Shown: positions 44,459 to 53,311, numbered from the stretch's first letter. The stretch: 64,000 nucleotides of DNA from Streptomyces sp. NBC_00249 (GCF_026342355.1 NZ_JAPEMV010000002.1:868001-932000), one strand, 5' to 3'. Program-made: numbers and translations. The notes: generated by a model not told the origin, from the letters alone.

Positions 44459-44806
44459 ATGGCACGTCACGCATCCCCCACCCCACCGAAGCGGCTCCGC
44501 TCCGCGGGCCTGACCCTGTCCATGGCCGGCGCGGCCCTGGCGATGGCCGCCGGCGGGGCGCAGGCCGGTGAGCTCGACATCCCGGCGGCCCTCGCCGGGG
44601 TCACCGACCCCATCTCGAACCTCAAGGTGAACCCGCTGGCCCACACCGGGGTGGACCCGCTGGACAACGGCGTCGCCACGAAGGTCGCCGACTTCCCGTC
44701 GGTCGGCACGGGGAAGGTCACGGGGATCCTGACGCAGGGGCCGTCGGTCGGTGAACTGCCCATGGCGGCGGCGTCCTCGCTGCTCGGGCCGGTGCTGCCG
44801 AAGTAG
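44459..44806 (+). CDS. Small secreted protein
   Basis: This 115-residue protein has a signal peptide (basic start, hydrophobic core to about 32, cleavage after AQA) and a mature part of about 80 residues rich in Gly, Pro and Val without cysteines. No domain is recognised. The pattern resembles other small exported streptomycete proteins of unknown role. Confidence 0.68.
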   Translation: MARHASPTPPKRLRSAGLTLSMAGAALAMAAGGAQAGELDIPAALAGVTDPISNLKVNPLAHTGVDPLDNGVATKVADFPSVGTGKVTGILTQGPSVGELPMAAASSLLGPVLPK

Positions 44807-44824
44807 CGGTCGCGGACACGGGAA

Positions 44825-44857
44825 GGCCCCGGCAGCACGGGGGACGCTGCCGGGGCC
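44825..44857. terminator. Terminator between secreted protein and ALDH operon
   Basis: Perfect 12-bp stem (44825-44836 with 44846-44857), 9-base loop, between convergent genes. Confidence 0.78.
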
Positions 44858-44875
44858 GGTTCGTGGGGCGCCCGT

Positions 44876-45778
44876 CTAGTACGAGGAGCCGCCCGCGCCG
44901 ATGGAGCCCGTCGGGTGCCAGACCGTCTTGGTCTCCAGGAAGGCGGTCATCCGCGCCGTGCCCGGGTCGGCGCTCCAGTCGTCCACAGGCTGTGGACGCA
45001 GGACGCGCTTGAGGTTGTCGGCGGCCGCGATCTCCAGTTCCTTGGCGAGGGCCACGTCCGCGCCCGCCAGGTCGATCGCGTTGACGTCCTGGTGGGACGC
45101 CAGGTGCGGGCCCATCTCGGAGGCCTTGCCGGACAGGATGTTGACGACGCCGCCGGGCAGGTCGGAGGTGGCCAGGACCTCGCCCAGGGACAGGGCGGGG
45201 AGCGGGTACTTCTCCGAGGTGATCACGACGGCGGTGTTGCCCGTCGCGATGACCGGGGCGATCACCGAGACCAGGCCCAGGAAGGACGAGTCCTGGGGGG
45301 CGACGACCGTGACGACACCGGTCGGCTCCGGGGTGGAGAGGTTGAAGAACGGGCCCGCGACCGGGTTGGCCCCGCCCACGATCTGGGCGATCTTGTCGGT
45401 CCAGCCCGCGTACCAGACCCAGCGGTCGATCGCCGCGTCGACGACGGCCGCGGCCTTCGACTTGGACAGGCCCTCGGCCTCGCCGACCTCGCGGACGAAC
45501 TGCTCGCGGCGGCCCTCCAGCATCTCGGCGACGCGGTAGAGGACCTGGCCGCGGTTGTACGCGGTCGCGCCCGACCAGCCGCCGAAGGCCTTGCGGGCCG
45601 CGACGACCGCGTCACGGGCGTCCTTGCGGGAGGACAGCGGGGCGTTGGCCAGCCAGTTGCCCTTGGAGTCGCTCACCTCGTACACCCGGCCGCTCTCGGA
45701 GCGGGGGAACTTGCCCCCGACGTACAGCTTGTAGGTCTTGAAGACGCTCAGACGCGTCGACGACTCAACAGCACTCAT
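44876..45778 (-). CDS. Short aldehyde dehydrogenase-like protein lacking the catalytic domain
   Basis: At 300 residues this is about 60 percent of a normal aldehyde dehydrogenase. The NAD-binding half is recognisable (WYAGWTDK, PTGVVTVVAPQDSSFLGLV, GNTAVVITSEKYPLPALSLGE, LPGGVVNILSG). The conserved WNFP core and GSTxVG segments are altered, and the catalytic-cysteine half is replaced by a short tail. It starts in the stop of a full-length ALDH gene (TGATG). It may be a regulatory or structural partner of that enzyme. Confidence 0.82.
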   Translation of the reverse strand: MSAVESSTRLSVFKTYKLYVGGKFPRSESGRVYEVSDSKGNWLANAPLSSRKDARDAVVAARKAFGGWSGATAYNRGQVLYRVAEMLEGRREQFVREVGEAEGLSKSKAAAVVDAAIDRWVWYAGWTDKIAQIVGGANPVAGPFFNLSTPEPTGVVTVVAPQDSSFLGLVSVIAPVIATGNTAVVITSEKYPLPALSLGEVLATSDLPGGVVNILSGKASEMGPHLASHQDVNAIDLAGADVALAKELEIAAADNLKRVLRPQPVDDWSADPGTARMTAFLETKTVWHPTGSIGAGGSSY

Positions 45779-47235
45779 CAGCGCTCACCCTTCGGGTTCG
45801 ACGGGGCGAGGTAGCCCTCCAGGCCGTGGCGGCCGCCCTCGCGGCCGAAGCCCGATTCCTTGTAGCCGCCGAAGGGCGAGGTCGGGTCGAACTTGTTGAA
45901 CGTGTTGGCCCAGACGACACCGGCGCGGAGCTTGTTCGCGACCGCGAGGATGCGCGAGCCCTTCTCCGTCCAGATGCCGGCGGACAGGCCGTACTGGCTG
46001 TTGTTGGCCTTGGCGACGGCCTCGTCGGGCGTACGGAAGGTCAGCACGGACAGCACCGGGCCGAAGATCTCGTCGCGGGCGACGGTGTGCGCCTGGGTGA
46101 CGTTCGTGAAGAGCGTCGGGGCGAACCAGTACCCGGCGGACGGCAGCTCGCACGCCGGGGACCAGCGCTCGGCGCCCTCGGCCTCGCCGGTCTCCGCGAG
46201 CGCGGTGATCCGGGCGAGCTGCTCGGCGGAGTTGATCGCGCCGATGTCGGTGTTCTTGTCGAGCGGGTCGCCCAGGCGCAGGGTGCTCAGGCGGCGCTTG
46301 AGGCTGTCCAGCAGCTCGTCGTGGATCGACTCCTGGACCAGCAGGCGCGAGCCCGCGCAGCAGACCTGGCCCTGGTTGAAGAAGATGCCGGTGACGATGC
46401 CCTCGACGGCCTGGTCGATGGGGGCGTCGTCGAAGACGATGTTGGCGCCCTTGCCGCCCAGCTCCAGGGTGACCTTCTTGTCGGTGCCGGCGATCTGGCG
46501 GGCGATGGCCTTGCCGACCGCGGTGGAGCCGGTGAAGGCGACCTTGTTGACGTCCGGGTGCTCGACGAGGGCCGCGCCCGCGTCGCCGTAGCCGGTGAGG
46601 ATGTTGACGACGCCGCGGGGCAGGCCCGCCTGGCGGCAGATGTCCGCGAAGAACAGGGCGGACAGGGGGGTCGTCTCGGCGGGCTTGAGGACCACCGTGT
46701 TGCCGGCGGCGAGCGCCGGGGCGATCTTCCACGCGAGCATCAGCAGCGGGAAGTTCCACGGGATGACCTGGCCGGCCACGCCGAGGGGGCGCGGGTTCGG
46801 GCCGTAGCCCGCGTGGTCGAGCTTGTCGGCCCAGCCCGCGTAGTAGAAGAAGTGGGCGGCGACCAGCGGGAGGTCCGCGTCGCGGGTCTCCTTGATCGGC
46901 TTGCCGTTGTCCAGGGTCTCCAGGACGGCGAGCTCGCGGCTGCGCTCCTGGATGATCCGGGCGATGCGGAAGAGGTACTTGGCGCGCTCGGAGCCGGGCA
47001 GCGCGGACCACTTCTCGAAGGCCTTGCGGGCGGCCTTCACGGCGCGGTCGACATCGGCGGCGCCGGCCTGGGCGACCTCGGAGAGGACCTCCTCGGACGA
47101 CGGCGAGACGGTCTTGAAGACCTTGCCGTCGGCGGCGTCGGTGAACTCGCCGTCGATGAAGAGCCCGTAGGAGGGGGCGATGTCGACGACCGAGCGGGAC
47201 TCGGGGGCCGGTGCGTACTCGAAGAGAGAAGACAT
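45778..47235 (-). CDS. Aldehyde dehydrogenase (full length)
   Basis: This 485-residue NAD(P)-dependent enzyme has IPWNFPLLM at 158-166, FTGSTAVGKAI, catalytic base E258 (LELGG) and nucleophile C292 in GQVCCAGSR. It lies 5 bases downstream of deoC, whose aldolase releases acetaldehyde. Oxidation of acetaldehyde to acetate is therefore the likely job. A short ALDH-like gene follows with a one-base overlap, making a three-gene operon. Confidence 0.9.
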   Translation of the reverse strand: MSSLFEYAPAPESRSVVDIAPSYGLFIDGEFTDAADGKVFKTVSPSSEEVLSEVAQAGAADVDRAVKAARKAFEKWSALPGSERAKYLFRIARIIQERSRELAVLETLDNGKPIKETRDADLPLVAAHFFYYAGWADKLDHAGYGPNPRPLGVAGQVIPWNFPLLMLAWKIAPALAAGNTVVLKPAETTPLSALFFADICRQAGLPRGVVNILTGYGDAGAALVEHPDVNKVAFTGSTAVGKAIARQIAGTDKKVTLELGGKGANIVFDDAPIDQAVEGIVTGIFFNQGQVCCAGSRLLVQESIHDELLDSLKRRLSTLRLGDPLDKNTDIGAINSAEQLARITALAETGEAEGAERWSPACELPSAGYWFAPTLFTNVTQAHTVARDEIFGPVLSVLTFRTPDEAVAKANNSQYGLSAGIWTEKGSRILAVANKLRAGVVWANTFNKFDPTSPFGGYKESGFGREGGRHGLEGYLAPSNPKGER

Positions 47236-47240
47236 GGTGA

Positions 47241-48203
47241 TCAGTCCACCGTCACGTAGTCGGGACCGGAGTAACGCCCGGTGCTCAGCTTCTGGCGCTG
47301 CATGAGCAGGTCGTTCAGCAGGCTGGAGGCGCCGAAACGGAACCAGTGGTTGGAGAGCCAGTCCTCGCCCGCGGTCTCGTTGACCAGGACCAGGAACTTG
47401 ATGGCGTCCTTGGTGGTGCGGATGCCGCCGGCCGGCTTCACACCGATCTGGATTCCAGTCTGCGCCTTGAAGTCGCGGACGGCTTCGAGCATGAGCAGCG
47501 TGTTGGCGGGGGTGGCGTTGACGCCGACCTTGCCGGTGGAGGTCTTGATGAAGTCGGCGCCCGCGAGCATGCCGATCCAGGAGGCGCGGCGGATGTTGTC
47601 GTACGTCGACAGCTCGCCGGTCTCGAAGATGACCTTGAGGCGGGCGGCTGTGCCGTCGGGGCGGACGCACGCCTCCTTCACGGCCTTGATCAGCTCGTAC
47701 GTGTCGAGGTAGCGGCCGGCGAGGAAGGCGCCACGGTCGATGACCATGTCGATCTCGTCGGCGCCCGCGGCGACGGCGTCACGGGTGTCCGCGAGCTTGA
47801 CGGGCAGCGCGGCGCGGCCGGCCGGGAAGGCGGTGGCGACGGAGGCGACCTTGACGTCGGCGCCGTTCAGCGCGGCCTTGGCGGTGGCCACCATGTCGGG
47901 GTAGACGCAGACCGCGGCGGTCATGGGCGTCGTGCGGTCGGTCGGGTCGGGGTTGACGGCCTTGGCGGAGAGCGCCCGGACCTTGCCCGGGGTGTCCGCA
48001 CCCTCGAGCGTCGTCAGGTCGATCATCGAGATGGCCAGGTCGATGGCGTACGCCTTGGCCGTCGTCTTGATCGAGCGGGTGCCGAGGGAGGCCGCGCGGG
48101 CCTCCAGTCCGACTGCGTCTACGCCGGGCAGCCCGTGCAGGAAGCGGCGCAGCGCGCTGTCGGACGTCGTCACGTCAGCGAATGCGGTGAGGGTGGTGGG
48201 CAT
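47241..48203 (-). CDS. deoC: Deoxyribose-phosphate aldolase
   Basis: This 320-residue class I aldolase cleaves 2-deoxyribose-5-phosphate to acetaldehyde and glyceraldehyde-3-phosphate. The Schiff-base lysine is K220 in FIKTSTGK, and VKPAGGIRT supplies the second lysine. ATG 48203 gives MPTTLTAF. A GTG at 48209 lies exactly seven bases past a TATGCT -10 and could be a leaderless start. The operator CTACGCGCGTAG lies in the promoter spacer. It is followed by two aldehyde dehydrogenase genes. Confidence 0.93.
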   Translation of the reverse strand: MPTTLTAFADVTTSDSALRRFLHGLPGVDAVGLEARAASLGTRSIKTTAKAYAIDLAISMIDLTTLEGADTPGKVRALSAKAVNPDPTDRTTPMTAAVCVYPDMVATAKAALNGADVKVASVATAFPAGRAALPVKLADTRDAVAAGADEIDMVIDRGAFLAGRYLDTYELIKAVKEACVRPDGTAARLKVIFETGELSTYDNIRRASWIGMLAGADFIKTSTGKVGVNATPANTLLMLEAVRDFKAQTGIQIGVKPAGGIRTTKDAIKFLVLVNETAGEDWLSNHWFRFGASSLLNDLLMQRQKLSTGRYSGPDYVTVD

Positions 48204-48222
48204 GGTCACCAGATGAGCATAT

Positions 48223-48234
48223 CTACGCGCGTAG
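48223..48234. promoter_or_regulatory. Nucleoside operator 2 (CTACGCGCGTAG) at deoC
   Basis: A perfect 12-bp palindrome located between the minus-strand -35 (TGACAG near 48244) and -10 (TATGCT, 48221-48216) of the deoC operon. Repressor binding here would block polymerase directly. It is identical to the sites at 37205 and 52375. Confidence 0.77.
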
Positions 48235-48351
48235 CTGCCTGTCACCCCCCTCGTGCACATCTGCGCGTGAGATCCGTCATCGGTGCGGGGACTCGGCTGG
48301 GCCGGGTGCGTGCCGGGGGGTGCCGGCGGGGCATGGTGCAGAATCGGCGCC

Positions 48352-48978
48352 ATGACTACGCCCTCCCCCCACGAGCCGGTCTACGACGACCGGGTCTACC
48401 GCTCCCCCATGGCCGTCGTCACCGGGGTGCTGCTGCTCGCGCTCATCGGGTGGCTGTGCGGGGACGCCGTCGTGCGCGGCGAGGGGAGCACCCGGTGGAC
48501 CGCGCTGGCCATCGCCCTGTTCGCCGTACCGATGACGGTGGCCTTCACCGTCCGCCCGGCCGTCTTCGCCAACGACGACCGGATGCGGGTCCGCAACCCG
48601 TTCAGGGTGATCGAACTGCCCTGGGCGGCCGTGGACGCGGTGCGCGCCGGGTACTCGGCGGAGGTGCTGGCGGAGGGGTCGAAGTACCAGCTCTGGTCGG
48701 TGCCGGTGTCGCTGCGCGAGCGCAAGAAGGCGAGCCGCAAGTTCAGCCGGCGCGACGCGCTGGGCGGCAAGGGCCTGGGGCAGGAGAACGGGCCCGCGCC
48801 CGCCGGGCCGGAGCGGGCGGCGGCCGACAAGGTCGTCGACGAACTGCGCGAGCTCGCCGAGCGCGGGGCCGCGCGGCCCGGCGCGCAGGGCTCGGTGAAG
48901 GTGACGTGGTCCTACGAGGTCATCGCGCCGGCCGTGATCGGCGCGGTGGCGCTGATCGTGCTCCTCGCCACTGGCTGA
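48352..48978 (+). CDS. PH-domain-like membrane protein
   Basis: This 208-residue protein has two N-terminal membrane segments (about 20-40 and 47-66), then a bacterial PH-like segment (NDDRMRVRNPFRVIELPWAAV, common in actinobacterial membrane PH proteins), a basic linker and a last membrane span (189-206). The role is unknown. CAGAAT ends seven bases before the ATG, suggesting a leaderless mRNA. Confidence 0.72.
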   Translation: MTTPSPHEPVYDDRVYRSPMAVVTGVLLLALIGWLCGDAVVRGEGSTRWTALAIALFAVPMTVAFTVRPAVFANDDRMRVRNPFRVIELPWAAVDAVRAGYSAEVLAEGSKYQLWSVPVSLRERKKASRKFSRRDALGGKGLGQENGPAPAGPERAAADKVVDELRELAERGAARPGAQGSVKVTWSYEVIAPAVIGAVALIVLLATG

Positions 48979-49022
48979 GCACAGCCGGAACCGCCGCCAC
49001 CGGGGGGTGCGTCCTCGCTGGT

Positions 49023-49589
49023 GTGCACCGTCATGAGGGCAGCGGCAGCGCCGCCACCGCCACACAGCTCCCCCTCCGGCTCCGGATCCTGGGCGGGGCC
49101 CTGCTGGCCGCTCATCTGGTCCTCGTCGGGTGGCTCACCCTGCGGCCCCTGGACGTTCCCTGGGCGGCCGCCTCGAACATGACCTTCCTGGAGGGGATCC
49201 GGGCGGACCTCGCCTACGGGCCGCTGGAGGCGGCCCGGCGGATCGGCGAGGGTCTGGCGCTGCTGGCCCCGCTCGGGGTGCTGCTCCCGCTGGCTGGCGG
49301 GCGGCTCGCGCCGAGCCCGCTGACGGCGTGGGCCTCGCTGGCCCGGACGGCGGCCGCGGCCGTCCTGCTCTCGCTCAGCATCGAGATGCTGCAGACGGCC
49401 GTCCCGGGGCAGGTGGTCGACGTGGACTCGCTGCTGCTGAACACGGCCGGGGTGATGGTCGCGCACGTGGCCGTCGTACCGGCCCTGAGGGCCAGGCTGC
49501 GGCGCACTCAGGGGTCCACCCCGAGAATTACCAGGGTCGGCATCGGCCCGTGGACCGAGGTCCTGTCGGCGGTACCGCGCGAGTATTGA
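49023..49589 (+). CDS. VanZ-like membrane protein
   Basis: About 188 residues with four membrane segments. The VanZ core motif is SIEMLQTAVPGQVVDVDSLLLNT, where E, Q and D are the conserved polar residues. VanZ relatives affect teicoplanin resistance or cell-envelope processes, but most members are uncharacterised. The start is uncertain; GTG 49023 is the first plausible codon after the upstream gene and lacks a ribosome site. Confidence 0.75.
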   Translation: MHRHEGSGSAATATQLPLRLRILGGALLAAHLVLVGWLTLRPLDVPWAAASNMTFLEGIRADLAYGPLEAARRIGEGLALLAPLGVLLPLAGGRLAPSPLTAWASLARTAAAAVLLSLSIEMLQTAVPGQVVDVDSLLLNTAGVMVAHVAVVPALRARLRRTQGSTPRITRVGIGPWTEVLSAVPREY

Positions 49590-49642
49590 GGCATCGCACC
49601 GGGCAATTCCCCGGGGGCGATCCCATACGAAGGAGACGGACC

Positions 49643-49858
49643 ATGAGCGCGATTACCCGCCCCCGCGACGGACGGATGATCGGTGGCGTCTGCGCCGGAC
49701 TCGCGCGGCGCTTCGGGATCAAGGCCAGGACGATGCGGATCATCTTCGTCGCCTCGTGCCTGCTGCCCGGCCCGCAGTTCCTGATCTACCTGGCGCTGTG
49801 GCTGCTGCTCCCCAACGAGAAGACCGGCGCGGCCGGCGCGGCGCGGACCGCCTGGTAG
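49643..49858 (+). CDS. PspC-domain small membrane protein
   Basis: This 71-residue protein consists of one PspC domain: RPRDGRMIGGVCAGLARRFG, then a hydrophobic span (about 33-57). PspC proteins act in envelope-stress signalling. AAGGAGACGG lies before the ATG. It stands alone. Confidence 0.85.
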   Translation: MSAITRPRDGRMIGGVCAGLARRFGIKARTMRIIFVASCLLPGPQFLIYLALWLLLPNEKTGAAGAARTAW

Positions 49859-49876
49859 CCACCGGCGGTCCCGGCC

Positions 49877-49893
49877 GGCCTCCGGAGGAGGCC
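49877..49893. terminator. Short hairpin after the PspC gene
   Basis: A 7-bp stem GGCCTCC/GGAGGCC with a 3-base loop between convergent genes; weak but in the right place. Confidence 0.4.
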
Positions 49894-49912
49894 AGCCGGT
49901 CTCCGGAGAAGG

Positions 49913-50671
49913 TCAGCCGGTCTTCCGGACCTTCTCCAGCTGCTTGTCGGTCACTTCCTGCGGGACCTGTGCCTTCTGGCCGGCGCCCGCCACGTTGAGG
50001 GCCATCAGCCGTGCGACGGTGTCGCCCTCGCGCACGACGACCACGTGGACCTGGGCGGAGACGCCCTCGGCGGCCACGGTCGTGGTCCAGCTGACGCTCT
50101 CGTCACCGGCGGTCTTGTACGGGACCGCCTTCACGTCCCGGTAGCTGCCGGTCTGCTTCTCGACGGTGGCGGTGAAGCCCGGGCCGCAGGCCGCGACCGC
50201 CTCGCGCAGCCGGGAGAGGAGCCGCTTGGCGTCGCTCTCGGCGTAGGAGCTGACGGAGGCGGAGACCGCGAGGCCGACCTGCTTCTGGGAGCCGATGCCC
50301 CGGTTGACGGTCTCGCGCGCGGCCGGGTCGGGCTTGTCGCCCATGATGTCGGCGAGCGGCTGGCAGGTCTTCTTGTCGGCCTGCGGCTGGCCGTCGGGGG
50401 CGTTCGGGTTCTTGCCCTGCGCGGAGACCTGGTAGCCGGGGAGGTCGCCCTGTTCGAGGGCGGCGCGCTGGAGCCCGGTGGGCGCGGGTCCCGGTGTGGC
50501 GGAGCCCGCCGGGGCGCCTGGCGCGCCCGGGGCTCCGGAGGAGGCCGCGGCGGACCCCTGGGGGCCCGGGGCCTTGCCGGTCGCGGGAGTGTCCGCGCCG
50601 GAGCAGCCCGCCACGGCGAGGAGCAGGGCGGGGATCAGCGCGACTGTCGTCGCTCGTGCCTTCATGCGCAT
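49913..50671 (-). CDS. Secreted lipoprotein of unknown function
   Basis: This 252-residue lipoprotein has a short basic start, hydrophobic core and lipobox LAVAGC (cysteine about 22), then a Pro/Gly/Ala/Ser-rich linker and a compact domain with four conserved-looking cysteine/tyrosine positions. No family is recognised. Three in-frame ATGs exist; 50671 is preferred because AGGT sits 8 bases upstream. Confidence 0.75.
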   Translation of the reverse strand: MRMKARATTVALIPALLLAVAGCSGADTPATGKAPGPQGSAAASSGAPGAPGAPAGSATPGPAPTGLQRAALEQGDLPGYQVSAQGKNPNAPDGQPQADKKTCQPLADIMGDKPDPAARETVNRGIGSQKQVGLAVSASVSSYAESDAKRLLSRLREAVAACGPGFTATVEKQTGSYRDVKAVPYKTAGDESVSWTTTVAAEGVSAQVHVVVVREGDTVARLMALNVAGAGQKAQVPQEVTDKQLEKVRKTG

Positions 50672-50797
50672 GACCGGATACCTCATACCCCGTGCGTCGG
50701 CGGGCAGTTGGTGGTGATCGTGGCACACGGCACGGCAGAGCACACACCTGGTCGAAGGTGTGTGCGGCTGCCGTGCGCGCGTACGCATCCGGCAGCG

Positions 50798-51070
50798 TCA
50801 GCCGCCGAGGCCGTTCAGGGCGCCGGTGGCCGGGGCCAGGCCGCCGAGGAGGCCGGTGACGGGGGCCGCGGGGTCGCTGGCCGGCTGGCCCTCCTCGCCG
50901 CTCACGTGCTGCTGGCTGGTGGCGCCCTGGACCGCGCTCGTCACGGAGCCGGCCAGGTCGGTCAGGCCCACGGCCGGGAGGGCGGGGGCGGCGGAGGCGG
51001 CACCGGCGGCGGCGACGGCGAAGGCGGCACCGAGGGCGGCGACACCGAGAGTCTTGGCAGACTTCTTCAT
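50798..51070 (-). CDS. Small secreted Ala/Gly-rich protein
   Basis: A 90-residue precursor with a clear signal peptide (MKKSAKTLGVAAL..., cleavage after ASA near 27) and a mature part of about 60 residues ending LNGLGG. It has no cysteines and no chaplin signature. Many such small exported proteins occur in streptomycetes. The ATG follows an AAGGAC-like site. Confidence 0.7.
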   Translation of the reverse strand: MKKSAKTLGVAALGAAFAVAAAGAASAAPALPAVGLTDLAGSVTSAVQGATSQQHVSGEEGQPASDPAAPVTGLLGGLAPATGALNGLGG

Positions 51071-51155
51071 GAAAGATCGTCCTTGCGACGGGGAATTGAG
51101 CGGCTCCGCAAACTAGTCACTTCAAACCCCGGCCCGCAAACATCATCAAATACGA

Positions 51156-51191
51156 GAAAGCGCCCGGGAATTGCTCCCCCCGGGCGCTTTC
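51156..51191. terminator. Terminator downstream of add
   Basis: Perfect 13-bp stem (51156-51168 with 51179-51191), 10-base loop, with T residues at the end on the plus strand and A on the other. Confidence 0.8.
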
Positions 51192-51209
51192 AGTCCGTCA
51201 TGCCGTGGC

Positions 51210-52358
51210 CTAGGCCGAGACGGATCCGCTGGTCGAAGCGGTCTGCCGGAACAGCCACTCGGACTTCAGCTCCGCGTAGCCGGGCTTGATCACGTCGTTG
51301 ATCATGGCCAGTCGTTCATCGAAAGGAATGAACGCGGACTTCATCGCATTGACGGTGAACCACTGCATGTCGTCGAGCGAGTAGCCGAAGGTGTCCACCA
51401 GGTGCTCGAACTCGCGGCTCATGCTGGTGCCGCTCATCAGGCGGTTGTCGGTGTTGACCGTCAGGCGGAAGTGCAGCTTGCGCAGCAGGCCGATCGGGTG
51501 TTCGGCGTACGAGGCGGCCGCGGCCGTCTGCAGGTTCGAGGTCGGGCACATCTCCAGGGGGATGCGCTTGTCCCGGACGTACGAGGCCAGGCGGCCCAGC
51601 GTGACCGAGCCGTCCTCGGCGACCTCGATGTCATCGATGATCTTCACGCCGTGGCCGAGGCGGTCCGCGCCGCACCACTGCAGGGCCTGCCAGATCGACG
51701 GCAGGCCGAAGGCCTCGCCCGCGTGGATCGTGAAGTGGTTGTTCTCGCGCTTGAGGTACTCGAAGGCGTCGAGGTGGCGGGTGGGAGGGAACCCGGCCTC
51801 GGCGCCGGCGATGTCGAAGCCGACGACGCCGTTGTCGCGGTAGCGGTTGGCCAGTTCGGCGATCTCCAGCGCGCGGGCCGCGTGGCGCATCGCCGTCAGC
51901 AGGGCGCCGACGCGGATGCGGCGGCCGTTGGCCCTGGCGCGGCGCTCGCCCTCGCGGAAGCCGTCGTTGACCGCCTCGACGACCTCTTCGAGGGTCAGGC
52001 CGGCTTCGAGGTGCTGCTCGGGCGCGTAGCGGATCTCCGCGTACACGACGCCGTCCTCGGCGAGGTCCTCGGCGCACTCGGCGGCGACCCGGTACAGGGC
52101 CTCCTTCGTCTGCATGACGGCGCAGGTGTGCGCGAACGTCTCCAGGTAGCGCGGGAGGGAGCCGGAGTCGGCGGCTTCGCGGAACCAGATGCCCAGCTTG
52201 TCGGCATCGGTCTCGGGAAGGTTCTCGTAGCCGGCGTCGCGGGCCAGCTCGATGATCGTCCCGGGGCGCAGCCCACCGTCGAGGTGGTCGTGGAGGAGCA
52301 CCTTCGGGGAGCGGCGGATCTGATCCGGGGTGGGCAGGTTGGGGGTCTCGCTCGTCAT
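51210..52358 (-). CDS. add: Adenosine deaminase
   Basis: This 382-residue metal-dependent deaminase converts adenosine and deoxyadenosine to inosine forms. Zinc ligands are H23 and H25 (LLHDHLDGG), a third histidine in HAGEAFG, HGVKI, and the aspartate in [17 protein letters not shown] (52370-52365) lies seven bases before the ATG, so the mRNA is probably leaderless. The operator CTACGCGCGTAG abuts it upstream, linking add to the PNP and deoC operons. Confidence 0.94.
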   Translation of the reverse strand: MTSETPNLPTPDQIRRSPKVLLHDHLDGGLRPGTIIELARDAGYENLPETDADKLGIWFREAADSGSLPRYLETFAHTCAVMQTKEALYRVAAECAEDLAEDGVVYAEIRYAPEQHLEAGLTLEEVVEAVNDGFREGERRARANGRRIRVGALLTAMRHAARALEIAELANRYRDNGVVGFDIAGAEAGFPPTRHLDAFEYLKRENNHFTIHAGEAFGLPSIWQALQWCGADRLGHGVKIIDDIEVAEDGSVTLGRLASYVRDKRIPLEMCPTSNLQTAAAASYAEHPIGLLRKLHFRLTVNTDNRLMSGTSMSREFEHLVDTFGYSLDDMQWFTVNAMKSAFIPFDERLAMINDVIKPGYAELKSEWLFRQTASTSGSVSA

Positions 52359-52374
52359 CTGGGCACTCTAGCTC

Positions 52375-52386
52375 CTACGCGCGTAG
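52375..52386. promoter_or_regulatory. Nucleoside operator 3 (CTACGCGCGTAG) at add
   Basis: A perfect 12-bp palindrome four bases upstream of the add -10 element (TAGAGT). It is the third identical copy in the window. Confidence 0.77.
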
Positions 52387-52471
52387 AGCACCGGCTGGCG
52401 TCAGGGGTCGATATGTAACAGAGACCGTACGGACGGGTGGCGTACACCTGTCAGTCTGAGACTGTTCCGCC

Positions 52472-53209
52472 ATGGCACAGCATGCGCCGCCGGCGCGCGG
52501 GGCCCGCCTGGGGCGGGCAGCCGGCGCGAACGGCTCGGTCTCGACGGTCGGTACGGTCAGCACGGTCAACGGGGTGGTGCTCCTGCTCCCGGGAGCCTCC
52601 AGATTCTCCCCCGGTCCGGTGCGTCCGCTCGCGCGGGCGCTCGGCCGGGCGGGCGGGGCGCAGGGGCTGGTCACGCACACGGTCCTGCACGGGGAGGGGT
52701 CCCGGGAGGAGGCCGCGGCCTGGGCCGCGGACGAGGCGGTGCGGCGGTACGGGGACGTGCCGGTGTGCCTGGCCGGGTACGGCGCCGGCGGCGGGGCGGC
52801 GTTGCGCGCGGCCGGGCACGATGCCGTCAACTCGGTGCTGGCGCTGGCCCCTTGCTTAGCGGAGGCCCCCTCCGACGGCTCCCCTGATCCGGTGAAACAG
52901 CTCGCCGGGCGGCAGGTGCTGATCGTGCACGGCACCAACGACGCCCGCAGCGACCCGGAGTCCTCCTTCCGGCTGGCGGCGCGGGCGAAGAAGGCGAATC
53001 GTTCTACCTGCCGGTTCGAGGTGCACTCGGACGGTCACGGGCTGCGCGAGCACCAGGCGGAAGTGGTGGCGCTGGCGGTGGACTTCGTCCTCGGTGCGGT
53101 GTTCTCGGGGCGGTACTCGCGGCCCGTGACGGACGCGCTGGCGGCGCCCCCACCGCTGGGCCTGCGGATGCCGCTGGCCTCGGGGTTCGGGCGTTCGCTG
53201 CGGGGCTGA
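52472..53209 (+). CDS. Alpha/beta-hydrolase-like protein with a TTA codon
   Basis: A 245-residue alpha/beta-hydrolase fold protein of the dienelactone-hydrolase type: VVLLLPGASRFSPG, then GYGAGGGAA at the nucleophile elbow, HGTNDARSDP (acid) and SDGHGLREH (histidine). The elbow reads GYGAG where GxSxG is normal, so the nucleophilic serine is missing and classical esterase activity is doubtful. Residue 129 is encoded by TTA (52856-52858), the rare leucine codon read by bldA tRNA, so translation should be developmentally controlled. Confidence 0.75.
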   Translation: MAQHAPPARGARLGRAAGANGSVSTVGTVSTVNGVVLLLPGASRFSPGPVRPLARALGRAGGAQGLVTHTVLHGEGSREEAAAWAADEAVRRYGDVPVCLAGYGAGGGAALRAAGHDAVNSVLALAPCLAEAPSDGSPDPVKQLAGRQVLIVHGTNDARSDPESSFRLAARAKKANRSTCRFEVHSDGHGLREHQAEVVALAVDFVLGAVFSGRYSRPVTDALAAPPPLGLRMPLASGFGRSLRG

Positions 53210-53311
53210 TCCGGGCACCGGCCGGGGGCGGTCCGTGCCCGGCCGGGCGGGGGGTGCGCGCGTAGAGTGAGGAGTGGACTCGGGGCCGTTCTCCACGGGA
53301 GGCGATGCACC

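Noticed and set aside
53254..53265. Fourth copy of the nucleoside operator before the cupin gene (GTGCGCGCGTAG)
   Set aside because: Only 10 of 12 bases match and palindromy is lost on the left arm; in GC-rich DNA such partial matches are expected.
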